DNA of 64,000 nucleotides from Pseudozobellia sp. WGM2. GTDB taxonomy: Bacteria; Bacteroidota; Bacteroidia; Flavobacteriales; Flavobacteriaceae. The notes under the pieces are model-generated. The model saw nothing but the letters and a program-made list of their open reading frames with translations. It ran no database searches and was not told the origin of the DNA. Numbering within the stretch: position 1 is the first letter of the stretch; the number at the start of each line of letters is the position of its first letter. The translations under genes and the position numbers were made by a program. Of this stretch, positions 44,611 to 54,378 are shown in pieces. The DNA is taken from contig NZ_JADNYK010000003.1 in the NCBI RefSeq assembly GCF_017810075.1, positions 62,001 through 126,000 of the forward strand, read 5' to 3'.

Positions 44611-44618
44611 TAATTTTG
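44611..44618 (+). promoter_or_regulatory. -7 box for gcvP
   Basis: TAATTTTG matches TAnnTTTG and lies 23 bases before the gcvP ATG. The region between -20 and -40 has no TTG. Confidence 0.45.
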
Positions 44619-44641
44619 CACATCTTTTTATTTGAATCTTT

Positions 44642-47491
44642 ATGAAGACAGATGTATTTGCATTACGCCATATCGGTATTAAAGGTGAAAATCTTGAACA
44701 AATGCTCGAAACCGTGGGCACCGAAAGCTTAGAGCAGTTGATTTATGAGACTTTGCCAAACGACATTCGTTTAAAGAAGCCTTTGCAATTAGATGAGCCG
44801 ATGAGTGAGCATAAGTTCTTGGCACACATTCAAGAATTATCTGAAAAAAATCAACTCTTTAGAACGTATATCGGTCTGGGCTATCATGATACTCTGACGC
44901 CTTCAGTAATAAAAAGAAATATTTTAGAAAACCCTGGCTGGTATACCGCATACACTCCTTATCAAGCAGAAATTGCCCAAGGTAGACTTGAGGCCCTATT
45001 AAATTTTCAGACCGTTATCAGTGACCTAACGGGTATGGAGCTTGCCAATGCTTCCTTATTAGATGAAAGTACGGCCGCGGCAGAGGCGATGACTATGCTC
45101 TTCGAAGTTCGAAGTCGAGATCAAAAGAAAAATAAGGTTACTAAGTTTTTCGTATCTGAAGATATTTTACCACAAACGCTATCCCTATTAAAGACGAGAG
45201 CAACGCCCATCGGTATTGAATTGGTTATCGGCAATCATGCTGATTTTGACTTTAGCGATGAGTTTTATGGGGCCATTTTACAATATCCTGGAAAATATGG
45301 GGAAGTTTATGACTATGGCGAATTTGTTTCTAAAGCTAAAGCCTCGGATATTAAGGTTGCCGTTGCTGCCGATATACTGAGTTTGGTTCTTTTAACTCCT
45401 CCAGGTGAATTAGGTGTAGATGTAGTTGTAGGTACGACACAACGCTTCGGAATTCCGTTGGGGTATGGTGGGCCGCACGCAGCCTACTTTGCTACGAAAG
45501 AGGCCTATAAAAGAAATATACCCGGTCGTATTATTGGGGTTACCAAAGATTTAGATGGTAAACCCGCCCTTAGAATGGCGTTACAGACCCGCGAACAACA
45601 TATAAAAAGAGATAGGGCTACCTCTAACATTTGCACAGCTCAGGTTCTTTTGGCCGTAATGGCAGGTATGTATGCCGTGTACCATGGCCCAAAGGGATTA
45701 GAGTATATTGCTAAAAAAGTTCATAATACAGCGGCGACATTATCAAGCGCTTTAGAAGAATTAGGTCTGGTACAGACCAATAGCGCATACTTTGATACTA
45801 TCTGCATTAAAGCAGATTCTTCGATTATAAGACCTATTGCCGAAAAACATGCAGTGAACTTCTTGTACATTGATGAAAAAACCATATCAATCGCGGTAAA
45901 TGAGGCCACTTCTTTAAAAGATATACGTCAGATTATTACTGTTTTCGCTGAAGCCCTAAATCAAGAAGAAATTGAATTATCAAGCCTTCTAGAAGCATCG
46001 ATTCTACCTCATAATCTTCAGCGGTCTTCAAGTTATCTAGAAAATAAAGTATTCAATTCGTACCATTCAGAAACAGAATTGATGCGCTACATCAAAAGGT
46101 TAGAGCGCAAAGACCTCTCTTTGAACCATTCTATGATTTCTTTGGGTAGTTGCACCATGAAATTGAATGCAGCTTCAGAAATGCTGCCTTTAAGCATGCC
46201 ACGTTGGGGAAATATTCATCCTTTTGTACCTGTTGAGCAAGCGGAAGGGTATCAAATCATTTTGAAAGAACTGGAAAAAGATCTTTCAACAATTACTGGT
46301 TTTGCGGCTACTTCACTTCAACCGAATTCTGGCGCTCAAGGCGAATATGCAGGTCTAATGGCCATTCGTGCCTATCATGAGTCTATCGGTGAAGGTCATA
46401 GAAACATTTGTTTGATACCAGCCTCCGCCCATGGCACCAATCCGGCATCCGCAGTAATGGCAGGCATGAAAGTGGTTGTTACGAAAACCGATCAGAAGGG
46501 CAATATCGATGTCGACGATCTAGAAGAAAAAGTAGTTAAGTACAGCGAAAATCTTGCGGCGCTTATGGTGACCTACCCTTCTACGCACGGAGTGTTCGAA
46601 TCATCGATAAAACATATCACTCAACTGATTCACGACCATGGCGGACAAGTTTATATGGATGGTGCCAACATGAATGCTCAAGTAGGTTTGACCAATCCGG
46701 CGACCATAGGAGCCGATGTATGTCACCTAAATCTTCACAAGACCTTCGCCATACCTCACGGTGGTGGCGGACCAGGTGTTGGTCCCATTTGTGTAGCCGA
46801 ACAATTGGTTCCTTTTTTACCGGGCAACCCTGTAATCAAAACTGGTGGCAGTAAAGCCATAACTGCCATTTCCGGGGCACCTTGGGGCAGTTCTCTAGTC
46901 TGTCTGATTTCTTATGGTTATATTAAAATGCTTGGGGAGAAAGGTTTAAGACACTCTACCGAAGTGGCCATACTGAACGCCAACTATATCAAAAATCGAC
47001 TAAGTGGAAGATTCGATGTACTTTATACCGGTGAACAAGGTCGAGCAGCGCATGAAATGATTATCGATTGCAGACCTTTTAAAAAGAATGGTGTAGAAGT
47101 TACAGATATCGCAAAACGTCTTATCGATTATGGTTTTCATGCCCCAACGGTTTCCTTTCCGGTAGCGGGTACTATCATGATAGAACCTACGGAAAGCGAG
47201 AGTCTGGCCGAATTAGACAGATTCTGTGATGCCTTGCTTTCCATTCGCGAAGAAATCGATTTGGTTTCAGCGGAGAATCCAAATAATGTATTGCGGAATG
47301 CGCCACACACTTTAGAAATGATTACAAGCGATAGTTGGGAGCTTCCCTACTCAAGACAAAAAGCAGCTTATCCCCTAGCGTATTTACAAGAAAATAAATT
47401 TTGGCCGTCGGTTCGAAGAGTAGATGATGCCTATGGAGACCGTAATTTAATGTGTACTTGCGCGCCCATAGAAACATATATAGAAGCATAG
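44642..47491 (+). CDS. gcvP: Glycine dehydrogenase (decarboxylating), P-protein
   Basis: The PLP-dependent P-protein of the glycine cleavage system, in the single-chain form of 949 aa. The N-terminal half opens FALRHIG and includes [14 protein letters not shown]. The C-terminal half carries the PLP lysine near residue 700 in [15 protein letters not shown], followed by GPICVAEQL and NVLRNAPHT. It releases CO2 from glycine and passes the aminomethyl group to the H-protein. Partner genes gcvT and gcvH are not in this window, so the system is encoded at scattered loci. Confidence 0.97.
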   Translation: MKTDVFALRHIGIKGENLEQMLETVGTESLEQLIYETLPNDIRLKKPLQLDEPMSEHKFLAHIQELSEKNQLFRTYIGLGYHDTLTPSVIKRNILENPGWYTAYTPYQAEIAQGRLEALLNFQTVISDLTGMELANASLLDESTAAAEAMTMLFEVRSRDQKKNKVTKFFVSEDILPQTLSLLKTRATPIGIELVIGNHADFDFSDEFYGAILQYPGKYGEVYDYGEFVSKAKASDIKVAVAADILSLVLLTPPGELGVDVVVGTTQRFGIPLGYGGPHAAYFATKEAYKRNIPGRIIGVTKDLDGKPALRMALQTREQHIKRDRATSNICTAQVLLAVMAGMYAVYHGPKGLEYIAKKVHNTAATLSSALEELGLVQTNSAYFDTICIKADSSIIRPIAEKHAVNFLYIDEKTISIAVNEATSLKDIRQIITVFAEALNQEEIELSSLLEASILPHNLQRSSSYLENKVFNSYHSETELMRYIKRLERKDLSLNHSMISLGSCTMKLNAASEMLPLSMPRWGNIHPFVPVEQAEGYQIILKELEKDLSTITGFAATSLQPNSGAQGEYAGLMAIRAYHESIGEGHRNICLIPASAHGTNPASAVMAGMKVVVTKTDQKGNIDVDDLEEKVVKYSENLAALMVTYPSTHGVFESSIKHITQLIHDHGGQVYMDGANMNAQVGLTNPATIGADVCHLNLHKTFAIPHGGGGPGVGPICVAEQLVPFLPGNPVIKTGGSKAITAISGAPWGSSLVCLISYGYIKMLGEKGLRHSTEVAILNANYIKNRLSGRFDVLYTGEQGRAAHEMIIDCRPFKKNGVEVTDIAKRLIDYGFHAPTVSFPVAGTIMIEPTESESLAELDRFCDALLSIREEIDLVSAENPNNVLRNAPHTLEMITSDSWELPYSRQKAAYPLAYLQENKFWPSVRRVDDAYGDRNLMCTCAPIETYIEA

Positions 47492-47515
47492 AAACCTTTA
47501 TTTTAAAGGGCATAC

Positions 47516-47546
47516 AAGCCTTTCCTTTTCTGAGGAAAGGCTTTTT
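47516..47546 (+). terminator. Rho-independent terminator of gcvP
   Basis: Arms 47516-47525 and 47534-47543 (AAGCCTTTCC / GGAAAGGCTT) pair perfectly around an 8-base loop and run into six Ts. It lies 25 bases after the stop. Confidence 0.9.
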
Positions 47547-47592
47547 TAATGAAATATATCTATTCTAAATACCTGTTGAGCATCGTATTAAT

Positions 47593-47610
47593 TATTATGC
47601 ATGCATAATA
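47593..47610. promoter_or_regulatory. 18-bp perfect palindrome upstream of the KAS III gene
   Basis: TATTAT-GCATGC-ATAATA is a perfect 18-bp palindrome ending 47 bases before the ATG at 47658 and after the gcvP terminator. Its place and symmetry suit a binding site for a dimeric regulator of the downstream trio. Confidence 0.4.
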
Positions 47611-47657
47611 TTGGACTTGATTTAGATTACCTTCTAAAAATAAGTTAAACTACGATC

Positions 47658-48713
47658 ATGTCCATAGCCATTACCGGTACCGGAAGCTACATTCCATCAA
47701 CAGTCATTACCAATCGAGATTTTGAACAACATCATTTTCTCAATTCCGACGGTTCACCCTTCGCTCATAGCAACGAAGTAATCATCAATAAATTCAAGGC
47801 CATTACCGGTATTAAAGAGCGGCGATATGCGCATAGCAAACTCAACACCTCAGACTTAGCTTTTTTAGCTGCGGAAAAGGCAATTTCAGATGCCAACATC
47901 GATAAAGAAACCATCGATTATATAATTTTTGCCCATAATTTTGGTGATGTTGCGCATGGTCAGAACCAAAGTGATACACTACCTAGTTTGGCAACTAGAG
48001 TAAAACATCACCTTAGAATTCAAAACCCAACTTGTGTGGCTTATGATATTTTGTTCGGCTGCCCGGGGTGGATTCAAGGTGTTATACAGGCCGAAGCATT
48101 TATCAAAGCGGGTATTGCGAAAACCTGCCTTGTTATCGGCGGCGAAACTTTATCTAGAATAGTCGACCCTAGTGACCGAGACAGTATGATCTACGCCGAC
48201 GGGGCGGGCGCGACCATTGTACAGAATATTGATAATGAAGGTGAGCTGCTGTCGCATGCCACTGCCACGCACACCTATGAAGAAGCGTACTACTTATTTT
48301 TTGGCAAATCGTACAATGAAAAAAAAGATGATACCAAATACATCAAAATGTACGGCAGAAAAATTTATGAATTTGCCGTAACGCATGTGCCTTCGGCAAT
48401 GAAAGATTGTCTAACAAAAAGCGGTGTCGATATAGAAGAAGTCAAAAAAATATTTATTCATCAAGCGAATGAAAAAATGGATGAGGCCATCATCGCTAGA
48501 TTCTATGCATTATACGATAAAGAGCCTCCTAAAGGTATTATGCCGATGAATATAGGTGAACTTGGCAACAGCTCAGTCGCCACGATACCTACACTTTTTG
48601 ATATGGTTCGAAAAGGAAAAGTAGAAAACCAACAAATTCAAAAGGGAGATGTTATTATATTTGCCAGCGTCGGCGCTGGTATGAACGTAAACGCCATTGT
48701 CTACAAAGTTTAA
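47658..48713 (+). CDS. 3-oxoacyl-ACP synthase III family protein
   Basis: A 351-aa thiolase-fold condensing enzyme of the FabH type. The nucleophile is Cys135 in DILFGCPGWIQG, the catalytic His lies in FIHQANEKMDEA near 275, and the Asn in GELGNSSVAT near 305; the full Cys-His-Asn triad is therefore present. The length and sequence differ from housekeeping FabH (about 330 aa), and the gene sits ahead of a methyltransferase and a glycosyltransferase, so a role in a special lipid or pigment is more likely than general fatty-acid initiation. Its substrate is not known. Confidence 0.88.
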   Translation: MSIAITGTGSYIPSTVITNRDFEQHHFLNSDGSPFAHSNEVIINKFKAITGIKERRYAHSKLNTSDLAFLAAEKAISDANIDKETIDYIIFAHNFGDVAHGQNQSDTLPSLATRVKHHLRIQNPTCVAYDILFGCPGWIQGVIQAEAFIKAGIAKTCLVIGGETLSRIVDPSDRDSMIYADGAGATIVQNIDNEGELLSHATATHTYEEAYYLFFGKSYNEKKDDTKYIKMYGRKIYEFAVTHVPSAMKDCLTKSGVDIEEVKKIFIHQANEKMDEAIIARFYALYDKEPPKGIMPMNIGELGNSSVATIPTLFDMVRKGKVENQQIQKGDVIIFASVGAGMNVNAIVYKV

Positions 48714-48732
48714 CTTCTAAGGTGATTAGGCC

Positions 48733-48763
48733 AAACGTTTCGGGCTTAACGCCTGAAACATTT
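48733..48763 (+). terminator. Hairpin between KAS III and methyltransferase genes
   Basis: Nine-bp arms (48737-48745 and 48751-48759, one G-U pair) around a 5-base loop, extended by AAA/TTT after one mismatch. There is only a short T-run, and it ends 10 bases before the next ATG. It may attenuate or process the transcript rather than end it. Confidence 0.45.
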
Positions 48764-48773
48764 GAAAACTAAA

Positions 48774-49295
48774 ATGTACGAAAACACCTATCCGAATAAA
48801 CGCTTTCAACATACGCTATCATTTCTTAGAAAACACATAACAAAAGAGGAAGATATTTTAGATTTGGGGGTTACCAATCCATTTTCAAAAATAATGGATC
48901 AAGAGGGCTATCGAGTAGAAAATACGAAAGGTGAAGACCTGGATCTAGATTTCTCTACCGTACAAAACTCAAATGCTGATGTTGTGACTGCATTTGAAAT
49001 ATTCGAACATTTGCTAGCTCCCTTTAATGTTCTTAGAGAGTTGAAGTCAAACAAATTGGTAGCGAGTATTCCCTTAAAATTATGGTTTTCCCCTGCCTAT
49101 CAAAGTAAGACCGACCCCTGGGACCGTCATTATCATGAATTCGAAGATTGGCAGTTCGATTGGCTATTAGAAAAGGCCGGATGGGAAATAAAGGACTTCG
49201 AGAAATGGACCAACCCTGTTAAAAAAATAGGCATTCGACCTTTACTGCGAAGCTTTACACCTCGGTACTATATTGTATATGCCGAGCGGAAATAA
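48774..49295 (+). CDS. Class I SAM-dependent methyltransferase
   Basis: A 173-aa Rossmann-fold methyltransferase. The SAM-binding region is ILDLGVTNPFSKIM near residue 27, followed by an acidic DLDLDF strand near 55, VVTAFEIFEHLLAPFNVLREL near 70-90, and a C-terminal WxxDRHYHEFEDW region. It is shorter than many methyltransferases, but no motif is missing. The ATG at 48774 was chosen; a TTG 12 bases earlier is in frame. It lies between the KAS III gene and the glycosyltransferase, 18 bases from the latter. Confidence 0.85.
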   Translation: MYENTYPNKRFQHTLSFLRKHITKEEDILDLGVTNPFSKIMDQEGYRVENTKGEDLDLDFSTVQNSNADVVTAFEIFEHLLAPFNVLRELKSNKLVASIPLKLWFSPAYQSKTDPWDRHYHEFEDWQFDWLLEKAGWEIKDFEKWTNPVKKIGIRPLLRSFTPRYYIVYAERK

Positions 49296-49313
49296 TATTT
49301 AAATTGGCCAACA

Positions 49314-50171
49314 ATGCCCATGAGATACTATATTGTTGTACCTGCACATAACGAAGAAGAGTTTCTTGCCGACACGTTAAATTCGGTTTTGAGACAGACT
49401 TTACAGCCTACAAGAGTAATACTAGTCAATGACAACTCTACCGACAGAACCGATAGTGTCATGAATCAATTCTTGGGCTTGAGTCCCATTTTCACTAAAT
49501 TGAATACGAATTCTTCCGATGAACATATGCCCGGAAGCAAGGTGGTAAATGCTTTCAAAAAGGGATTGGAATTGCTTGACGAGAATTTTGATTTTTTGGT
49601 CAAGTTGGATGCCGACCTCATTTTACCCGACAACTACTTCGAAAAAATAGCGTATATCTTTAGAGGGCAGCCCAATGTTGGCATCGCCGGAGGTTTTGTA
49701 TATGAACAGGATAGTGAAGGCCTTTGGAAACTAAACCACCCCATGGACAAAAACCATGTTCGCGGGGCATTTAAAGCCTACTCCAGACGATGTTTTAAAG
49801 ATATTGGAGGTTTAAAAAGTGCCATGGGTTGGGACACGGTAGATGAACTACTGGCAGCTTATCATGATTATGATACTTATACAGATGACAACCTTAAAGT
49901 AAAACACCTACGACCTACCGGAAATGCATATAACCAAAAAGCGAAACTTTTGCAGGGCAAAGCCATGTATACCATGCGATATGGGTTAGTGATAACCCTG
50001 ATTGCTTCTTTAAAAATGGCTTTCAAACAAGGTAAACCTCAAGCCCTAATTGATAATATGTACGGATTTTTTGAAGCAAAAAAATATAAAACATCTTTCT
50101 TGGTAACCACCGAAGAAGGCAAATTTATCAGAAATTTACGGTGGCGAAATATAAAGAACAAACTACTTTGA
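49314..50171 (+). CDS. Family 2 glycosyltransferase
   Basis: A 285-aa GT-A fold transferase. The nucleotide-sugar site opens YYIVVPAHNEEEFL and continues VILVNDNSTDRT near 37. The metal-binding DAD motif lies near residue 99 (VKLDADLILPDNYF), and the acceptor domain follows with KNHVRGAFKAYSRRCF near 145. No membrane segment is evident apart from a weak hydrophobic helix near 225. It is the last gene of the trio and ends at a strong terminator. Start: ATG 49314, with ATG 49320 also possible. Confidence 0.88.
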   Translation: MPMRYYIVVPAHNEEEFLADTLNSVLRQTLQPTRVILVNDNSTDRTDSVMNQFLGLSPIFTKLNTNSSDEHMPGSKVVNAFKKGLELLDENFDFLVKLDADLILPDNYFEKIAYIFRGQPNVGIAGGFVYEQDSEGLWKLNHPMDKNHVRGAFKAYSRRCFKDIGGLKSAMGWDTVDELLAAYHDYDTYTDDNLKVKHLRPTGNAYNQKAKLLQGKAMYTMRYGLVITLIASLKMAFKQGKPQALIDNMYGFFEAKKYKTSFLVTTEEGKFIRNLRWRNIKNKLL

Positions 50172-50190
50172 GCTTATCAATTATATCAAA

Positions 50191-50224
50191 CAAAAAATGC
50201 CCGCTTGTTAGCGGGCATTTTTTG
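50191..50224. terminator. Bidirectional terminator between GT2 and ompH
   Basis: Perfect 14-bp arms (50191-50204 and 50211-50224) around a 6-base loop, with an A-run on the left and a T-run on the right. It serves the glycosyltransferase on the plus strand and, with its complement, the ompH gene on the minus strand. Confidence 0.9.
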
Positions 50225-50245
50225 TTTATAATGGTTGAGCACTTA

Positions 50246-50755
50246 TTAAATACCTAACTCTTTCTTTACATCTATCAATAGGTCTTTGCCCTTTGCTACG
50301 ATTAGACCACTACCTTGTTGAGCATCGATTACATAATCGAACCCTTGGGCCGCAGCCACCTTCTCGATAGCTGCCTTGGCCTTATCTGAAATCGGTGAGA
50401 ATAGCTCTTGTTGTTTCTTTTGCAACTCTCTTTGTGCAGCCTGCTGTGCTTCGCCAATGTTCTTTTGAACACCTTGTAATTCAGCAGCTCTTTTTTCGTT
50501 TTCTTCTTTAGATTTTGAAGTAGCTTCGTTCTCATACTGCGTATACTTATTTCTAAGTTCCGTCATAGAACTTTCGATATCCGCGTTGTACGTTTCTGAT
50601 AGTTTCTTCAATTCAGCCTCAGCAGCCTTCATCTCCGGCATTGCGCTCAACAACTGGGTAACATCAATATGGGCTACTTTGCTCTGAGCGTTAACGAACC
50701 CGGTAAATGCTACAAACAATACAATAGCTGCGGCGATTTTCTTTACGTTTTTCAT
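50246..50755 (-). CDS. OmpH/Skp family periplasmic chaperone
   Basis: Signal peptide at 1-23 (ends FVNAQ), then 145 residues of long amphipathic helices with charged Glu/Lys coiled-coil repeats around an AHIDVTQLLSAMPEM core, typical of OmpH/Skp. These trimeric chaperones carry unfolded outer-membrane proteins to the BAM complex. The gene follows a longer OmpH-like gene and bamA, which fits that role. A -7 box lies in the 85-base gap upstream, so it may also be transcribed alone. Confidence 0.93.
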   Translation of the reverse strand: MKNVKKIAAAIVLFVAFTGFVNAQSKVAHIDVTQLLSAMPEMKAAEAELKKLSETYNADIESSMTELRNKYTQYENEATSKSKEENEKRAAELQGVQKNIGEAQQAAQRELQKKQQELFSPISDKAKAAIEKVAAAQGFDYVIDAQQGSGLIVAKGKDLLIDVKKELGI

Positions 50756-50814
50756 GATACTGATTCTAGTTAAATATTTGAATGTTAATATATGGTTATT
50801 TTACTTTATTCAGA

Positions 50815-50822
50815 CAAACATA
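50815..50822 (-). promoter_or_regulatory. Possible -7 box for ompH
   Basis: The minus strand reads TATGTTTG, matching TAnnTTTG, 59 bases upstream of the ompH ATG. No -33 TTG at the expected distance. Confidence 0.35.
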
Positions 50823-50840
50823 CTTAACCATTTAGTAAGT

Positions 50841-51668
50841 TTACCCTTCTGTATTATTACTTTCCTCGTTTTGCTCTCGCTCCTCTAACTTGGCTTTTCT
50901 CTTAGCCTCACGCTCTTCTAACAATTTTTTTCTTCTGGCCTCATAGGCTTTCTTGCGCTCTTCCCTTAATTTCAACTGCTCCGCTCTCTTCTCATCTGCA
51001 GTTTTCGTTCTGGCCTCTTCAGCCTGCTGAGCCCTTTCTTGTCGTTCTTTAAGCGCTTCACTTACTTCTTCTTCGACCGGCGCATCTTCAAAATCTTCCA
51101 GCTTGCTTCTTGCCTCTTTTTGCTTCGGTTTGCTTACCCTTCTAGTTCGTGCGATACCCCTCAATACTAAGTCGCTGATATCGTGCCGATTTTCGGAGTA
51201 CAACATTACAACATCCGCAGATTTATCAAAAATAAAATCATACTTTTTATTGGCACCTATTTTTTGAACTTCGTTAAAAACTTGATCCTGTATCGGCTGA
51301 ATCAATTGTCTTTTTTGCAAAACCAAGTCACCTTGCGGTCCAAATCGATTTTGTTGGTACTCTACAGTTTCTTTTTCAAGAATCTGAATCTCTTCTTCAC
51401 GTTCGGCAATCAGCTCGTCGGTCAAAAGAACGCGTTCTGCCATAAGGTCTTTTTTCATCTGCTCGACCTCGGCCTGTTTTTGTTCGACCTCGACTTTCCA
51501 TTTACCCACTTTGTTGGCCAATTGTTCGTTGGCCTCTCGATATTCCTCTACATTTTCTAAGATATACTCCATATCAACGTAGGCAATTCTTACCCCTCTT
51601 TGGGCATAGGTATAAGCGGCACATAGTGCAAACGCCAATACTAAAAGAACGTTCGATTTAGTTTTCAT
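50841..51668 (-). CDS. OmpH/Skp family protein with extended charged tail
   Basis: A 275-aa relative of the next gene. Signal peptide about 1-22 (ends YTYAQ), an OmpH core to about 165 (RIAYVDMEYILENV, then long helices), and a further 100-residue tail of Arg/Lys/Glu repeats forming a predicted single alpha-helix or coiled coil. The tail makes it much longer than Skp (about 160 aa). The ATG at 51668 starts the signal peptide; an in-frame ATG 13 codons upstream does not fit. It lies 90 bases after bamA. Confidence 0.92.
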   Translation of the reverse strand: MKTKSNVLLVLAFALCAAYTYAQRGVRIAYVDMEYILENVEEYREANEQLANKVGKWKVEVEQKQAEVEQMKKDLMAERVLLTDELIAEREEEIQILEKETVEYQQNRFGPQGDLVLQKRQLIQPIQDQVFNEVQKIGANKKYDFIFDKSADVVMLYSENRHDISDLVLRGIARTRRVSKPKQKEARSKLEDFEDAPVEEEVSEALKERQERAQQAEEARTKTADEKRAEQLKLREERKKAYEARRKKLLEEREAKRKAKLEEREQNEESNNTEG

Positions 51669-51704
51669 TTCTTTAATCGTTTTATCCAATAGAAAATATC
51701 GTGC

Positions 51705-51712
51705 CAAAATTA
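51705..51712 (-). promoter_or_regulatory. Possible -7 box for the long ompH-like gene
   Basis: The minus strand reads TAATTTTG, matching TAnnTTTG, 36 bases upstream of the start at 51668. No -33 partner seen. Confidence 0.35.
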
Positions 51713-51758
51713 CTAAAACTTTTAAAATGAAGCTTTTAGCGTTGCCACGATTCTTTTG

Positions 51759-54374
51759 TTAAAACTGCTGGCCGATAATGAAGTGTGTTTGCCATCCACT
51801 TGGTCCGTTGCCGATTGAGCTCGGTAAGAGGTCTTCATCGAACCCATAACCGAAATCAATACCCAATAAACCAAATGCTGGCATAAAAATACGTAGCCCC
51901 ACTCCAGCCGATCGTTTTATTTGAAACGGATTAAATTCCTGAAAATTGTTGAAAGCATTACCTCCTTCTAAAAAAGCAAGGCCATAAATGGAAGCTGAAG
52001 GTTTTAAAGTCAATGGATATCTAAGTTCCAATGAAAATTTATTGTAGACCAAACCACCGCTATTGTTATTCTGCGCCAGTGGGTCGAAAGGTGTTATAGA
52101 TTGATTCTCGTAACCACGAAGCTGAACGATATCTCGGCCATCCAAAGTAAAATTACCTAGACCATCACCTCCAACAAAGAAACGCTCAAAAGGGGTATCA
52201 CCAACATCATTGTTGTAATTACCCAAGAAACCAAATTCGGTGTTTGTACGAAGTACCAATTTGTCGACCAAGGTCGTATACCAATCTCCCTTAAATTTAA
52301 CTTTGTAGTATTCTAACCATCTGAAACGCTCTTGGTCTATTTCTTCTAATTCATTGGTTTGGCTTTGATTCAAACCACCTTGTTCAATTCTAGCTTCCTG
52401 CAATTCAGTACTTCTGTCACGTAAAGATTCAAAATCCTTATTTCCGAAGAGAGAATATGGTGGTGTAAACTTAGCAGTAATTTCGAAGTTAGATCCTCCC
52501 CTAGGGAATATTCGACCACCAGAAATTGCATTTCTTGTTATACCCAAAGTATAAGCTATAGAATTCGCCTTACCATTACCAAAATTAAATAGGCCAATAT
52601 TGTAATCGTTGAACTCATACAACTGATAACTTAACGCATGGGATATCGTAAAGTAATCATCGGGCCATTGAACACGTTTCGCTAAACCAGCAGTAAGGCC
52701 TGTAATGGCAAAGCCCTGGTCTTTATTCACCTCTATTCTATTACTGGTAGAGTTGTTATAATCGACTCCAAATTGTTGGGTTCTCGAAAGGTTCAAACTG
52801 AAACGAACCGGTTTTTTTCCGCCGAACCAAGGTTCTGCAAAGTTCAAGCTATATACCCTAAAAGTTCTACTTGCCTGCACGCGCATGGCAAAGGTTTGCC
52901 CGTCACCCATAGGCACTGGCTTATAGGCCTCGCCATTAAGAATATCTTTAATAGAAAAGTTATTGAAAGAAAGACCTAAAGTACCAATAAAGCCACCGCC
53001 ACCATAGCCTCCTTGCAATTCAATCTGGCTGGCACCAGACTCTACCAAGTTCCATTTTACATCAACTGTACCCTCATTTGGGTTGGCATTTTGAATGTCA
53101 GGACTAATCTGCTCAGCATCAAAATAACCCAGTTGTTGAAGCTCTTGAATGGTTCTAATAATATCGCTCTTATTATACTTATTACCAGGTCTTGTTCTTA
53201 GTTCACGATAAATAACATGATCATTGGTACGGTCGTTGCCCACCACTTCAACATGGTTCAAGAATGTTTCTTTACCCTCTATTATTCGTATTTCGAAATT
53301 GATAGTATCGTTCTGTGCAGAAATTTCAACAGGGTTTATAGTAGAAAAAAGATACCCATTGTTTTGATAGAGATTCGTTAAATCTTCAGCATCCGGTTTT
53401 GAATTATCAGCGATACGCTTACGCAAAAGAACTCCATTATACGTGTCACCTTTTTTAATACCTAGAACAGAAGCCAATTGACGGTCTGTGTAAACGCTAT
53501 TCCCTACAAAATCGACCTCACCGAAGTAATACTTATTACCTTCTTCTAGATCAAACTTTATATTAATATTGTTTTCGTCTACTTTAATAATAGAATCTGA
53601 AATGATTCGGGCATCGCGATAACCGTTTTCAGCATATTTATCGATTAAAAGCGATAAATCATTTTCATAATCTTCTTCAATGAACTTAGATTTTTTCCAA
53701 AAACGCCAAAATCTCTTTTCTTTTGTCTTTTTCATGGCATTTCGCAGCTTTCTATCGGAAAGTTGTTCGTTACCTTCAAAAATCATCTTTTTAATCTTGA
53801 CCTTATCTCCCTTATCGATATTGATAATCATTTTTTGGGCGTTGGTCTGAGAAGTATCGTTTGCAACAGCAATAGAAGCCTTGGCATTAAGATAACCCTG
53901 CTTCTTATATTTATTCTCAAGATAGTTTTTGGTGTTCGCAATAAGGCTTTCGGTAATTTTCTTACCTTTTTTAAGGTCAGTATCCTTAATTATATCATCT
54001 ACCTTTCTTGGTTTGATACCATTGACCTTAACATCTGAAAGGGTTGGCCTTTCGGTTATGTGAAGTTCTAGAAAAACCTTGTCATCTTGTATATCGACCA
54101 AGTCGAAACGAATATCTCTAAAGAGTTCAAGACCCCATAGCTTTTTGATAATCTCGCTAAGTTCGTCACCAGGTACCGTAATCGGTTGCCCCACCCTTAG
54201 CCCTGTATAAGTCTTTACAGTCTGTTCGTTATAACTTTGCAGGCCGGTAACCTCAAGCCCCCCTAAAATATACTTTTTACCATCGTCAAAAGATAACTCT
54301 TGAGCGAAATTAAATGTTGTTATAAAAAGTAAAAGGAGTGTGATTAAAGGTTCACGAGATATGAACCTTTTCAT
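51759..54374 (-). CDS. bamA: Outer-membrane protein assembly factor BamA
   Basis: The Omp85 barrel that folds proteins into the outer membrane. A signal peptide (about 1-25, ends FNFAQ) is followed by POTRA domains with repeated patterns (LEVTGLQSYNEQTVKT, KVNGIKP, FVGNSVYTDRQL, EVVGNDRT) to about residue 440, then the 16-stranded barrel with a (V/I)RGY-type lid-lock motif, seen here as LRGYENQ near 790, and an ending in QF. The ATG at 54374 follows the uppS stop by four bases; 44 in-frame codons upstream lie within uppS and are unlikely to be used. At 871 aa it has normal length. Confidence 0.96.
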   Translation of the reverse strand: MKRFISREPLITLLLLFITTFNFAQELSFDDGKKYILGGLEVTGLQSYNEQTVKTYTGLRVGQPITVPGDELSEIIKKLWGLELFRDIRFDLVDIQDDKVFLELHITERPTLSDVKVNGIKPRKVDDIIKDTDLKKGKKITESLIANTKNYLENKYKKQGYLNAKASIAVANDTSQTNAQKMIINIDKGDKVKIKKMIFEGNEQLSDRKLRNAMKKTKEKRFWRFWKKSKFIEEDYENDLSLLIDKYAENGYRDARIISDSIIKVDENNINIKFDLEEGNKYYFGEVDFVGNSVYTDRQLASVLGIKKGDTYNGVLLRKRIADNSKPDAEDLTNLYQNNGYLFSTINPVEISAQNDTINFEIRIIEGKETFLNHVEVVGNDRTNDHVIYRELRTRPGNKYNKSDIIRTIQELQQLGYFDAEQISPDIQNANPNEGTVDVKWNLVESGASQIELQGGYGGGGFIGTLGLSFNNFSIKDILNGEAYKPVPMGDGQTFAMRVQASRTFRVYSLNFAEPWFGGKKPVRFSLNLSRTQQFGVDYNNSTSNRIEVNKDQGFAITGLTAGLAKRVQWPDDYFTISHALSYQLYEFNDYNIGLFNFGNGKANSIAYTLGITRNAISGGRIFPRGGSNFEITAKFTPPYSLFGNKDFESLRDRSTELQEARIEQGGLNQSQTNELEEIDQERFRWLEYYKVKFKGDWYTTLVDKLVLRTNTEFGFLGNYNNDVGDTPFERFFVGGDGLGNFTLDGRDIVQLRGYENQSITPFDPLAQNNNSGGLVYNKFSLELRYPLTLKPSASIYGLAFLEGGNAFNNFQEFNPFQIKRSAGVGLRIFMPAFGLLGIDFGYGFDEDLLPSSIGNGPSGWQTHFIIGQQF

Positions 54375-54378
54375 ATCT

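Noticed and set aside
51183-51560. 125-codon plus-strand frame inside the long ompH-like gene
   Set aside because: Antisense to a coiled-coil coding region; its Phe/Leu-rich content is the reverse complement of Glu/Lys codons.
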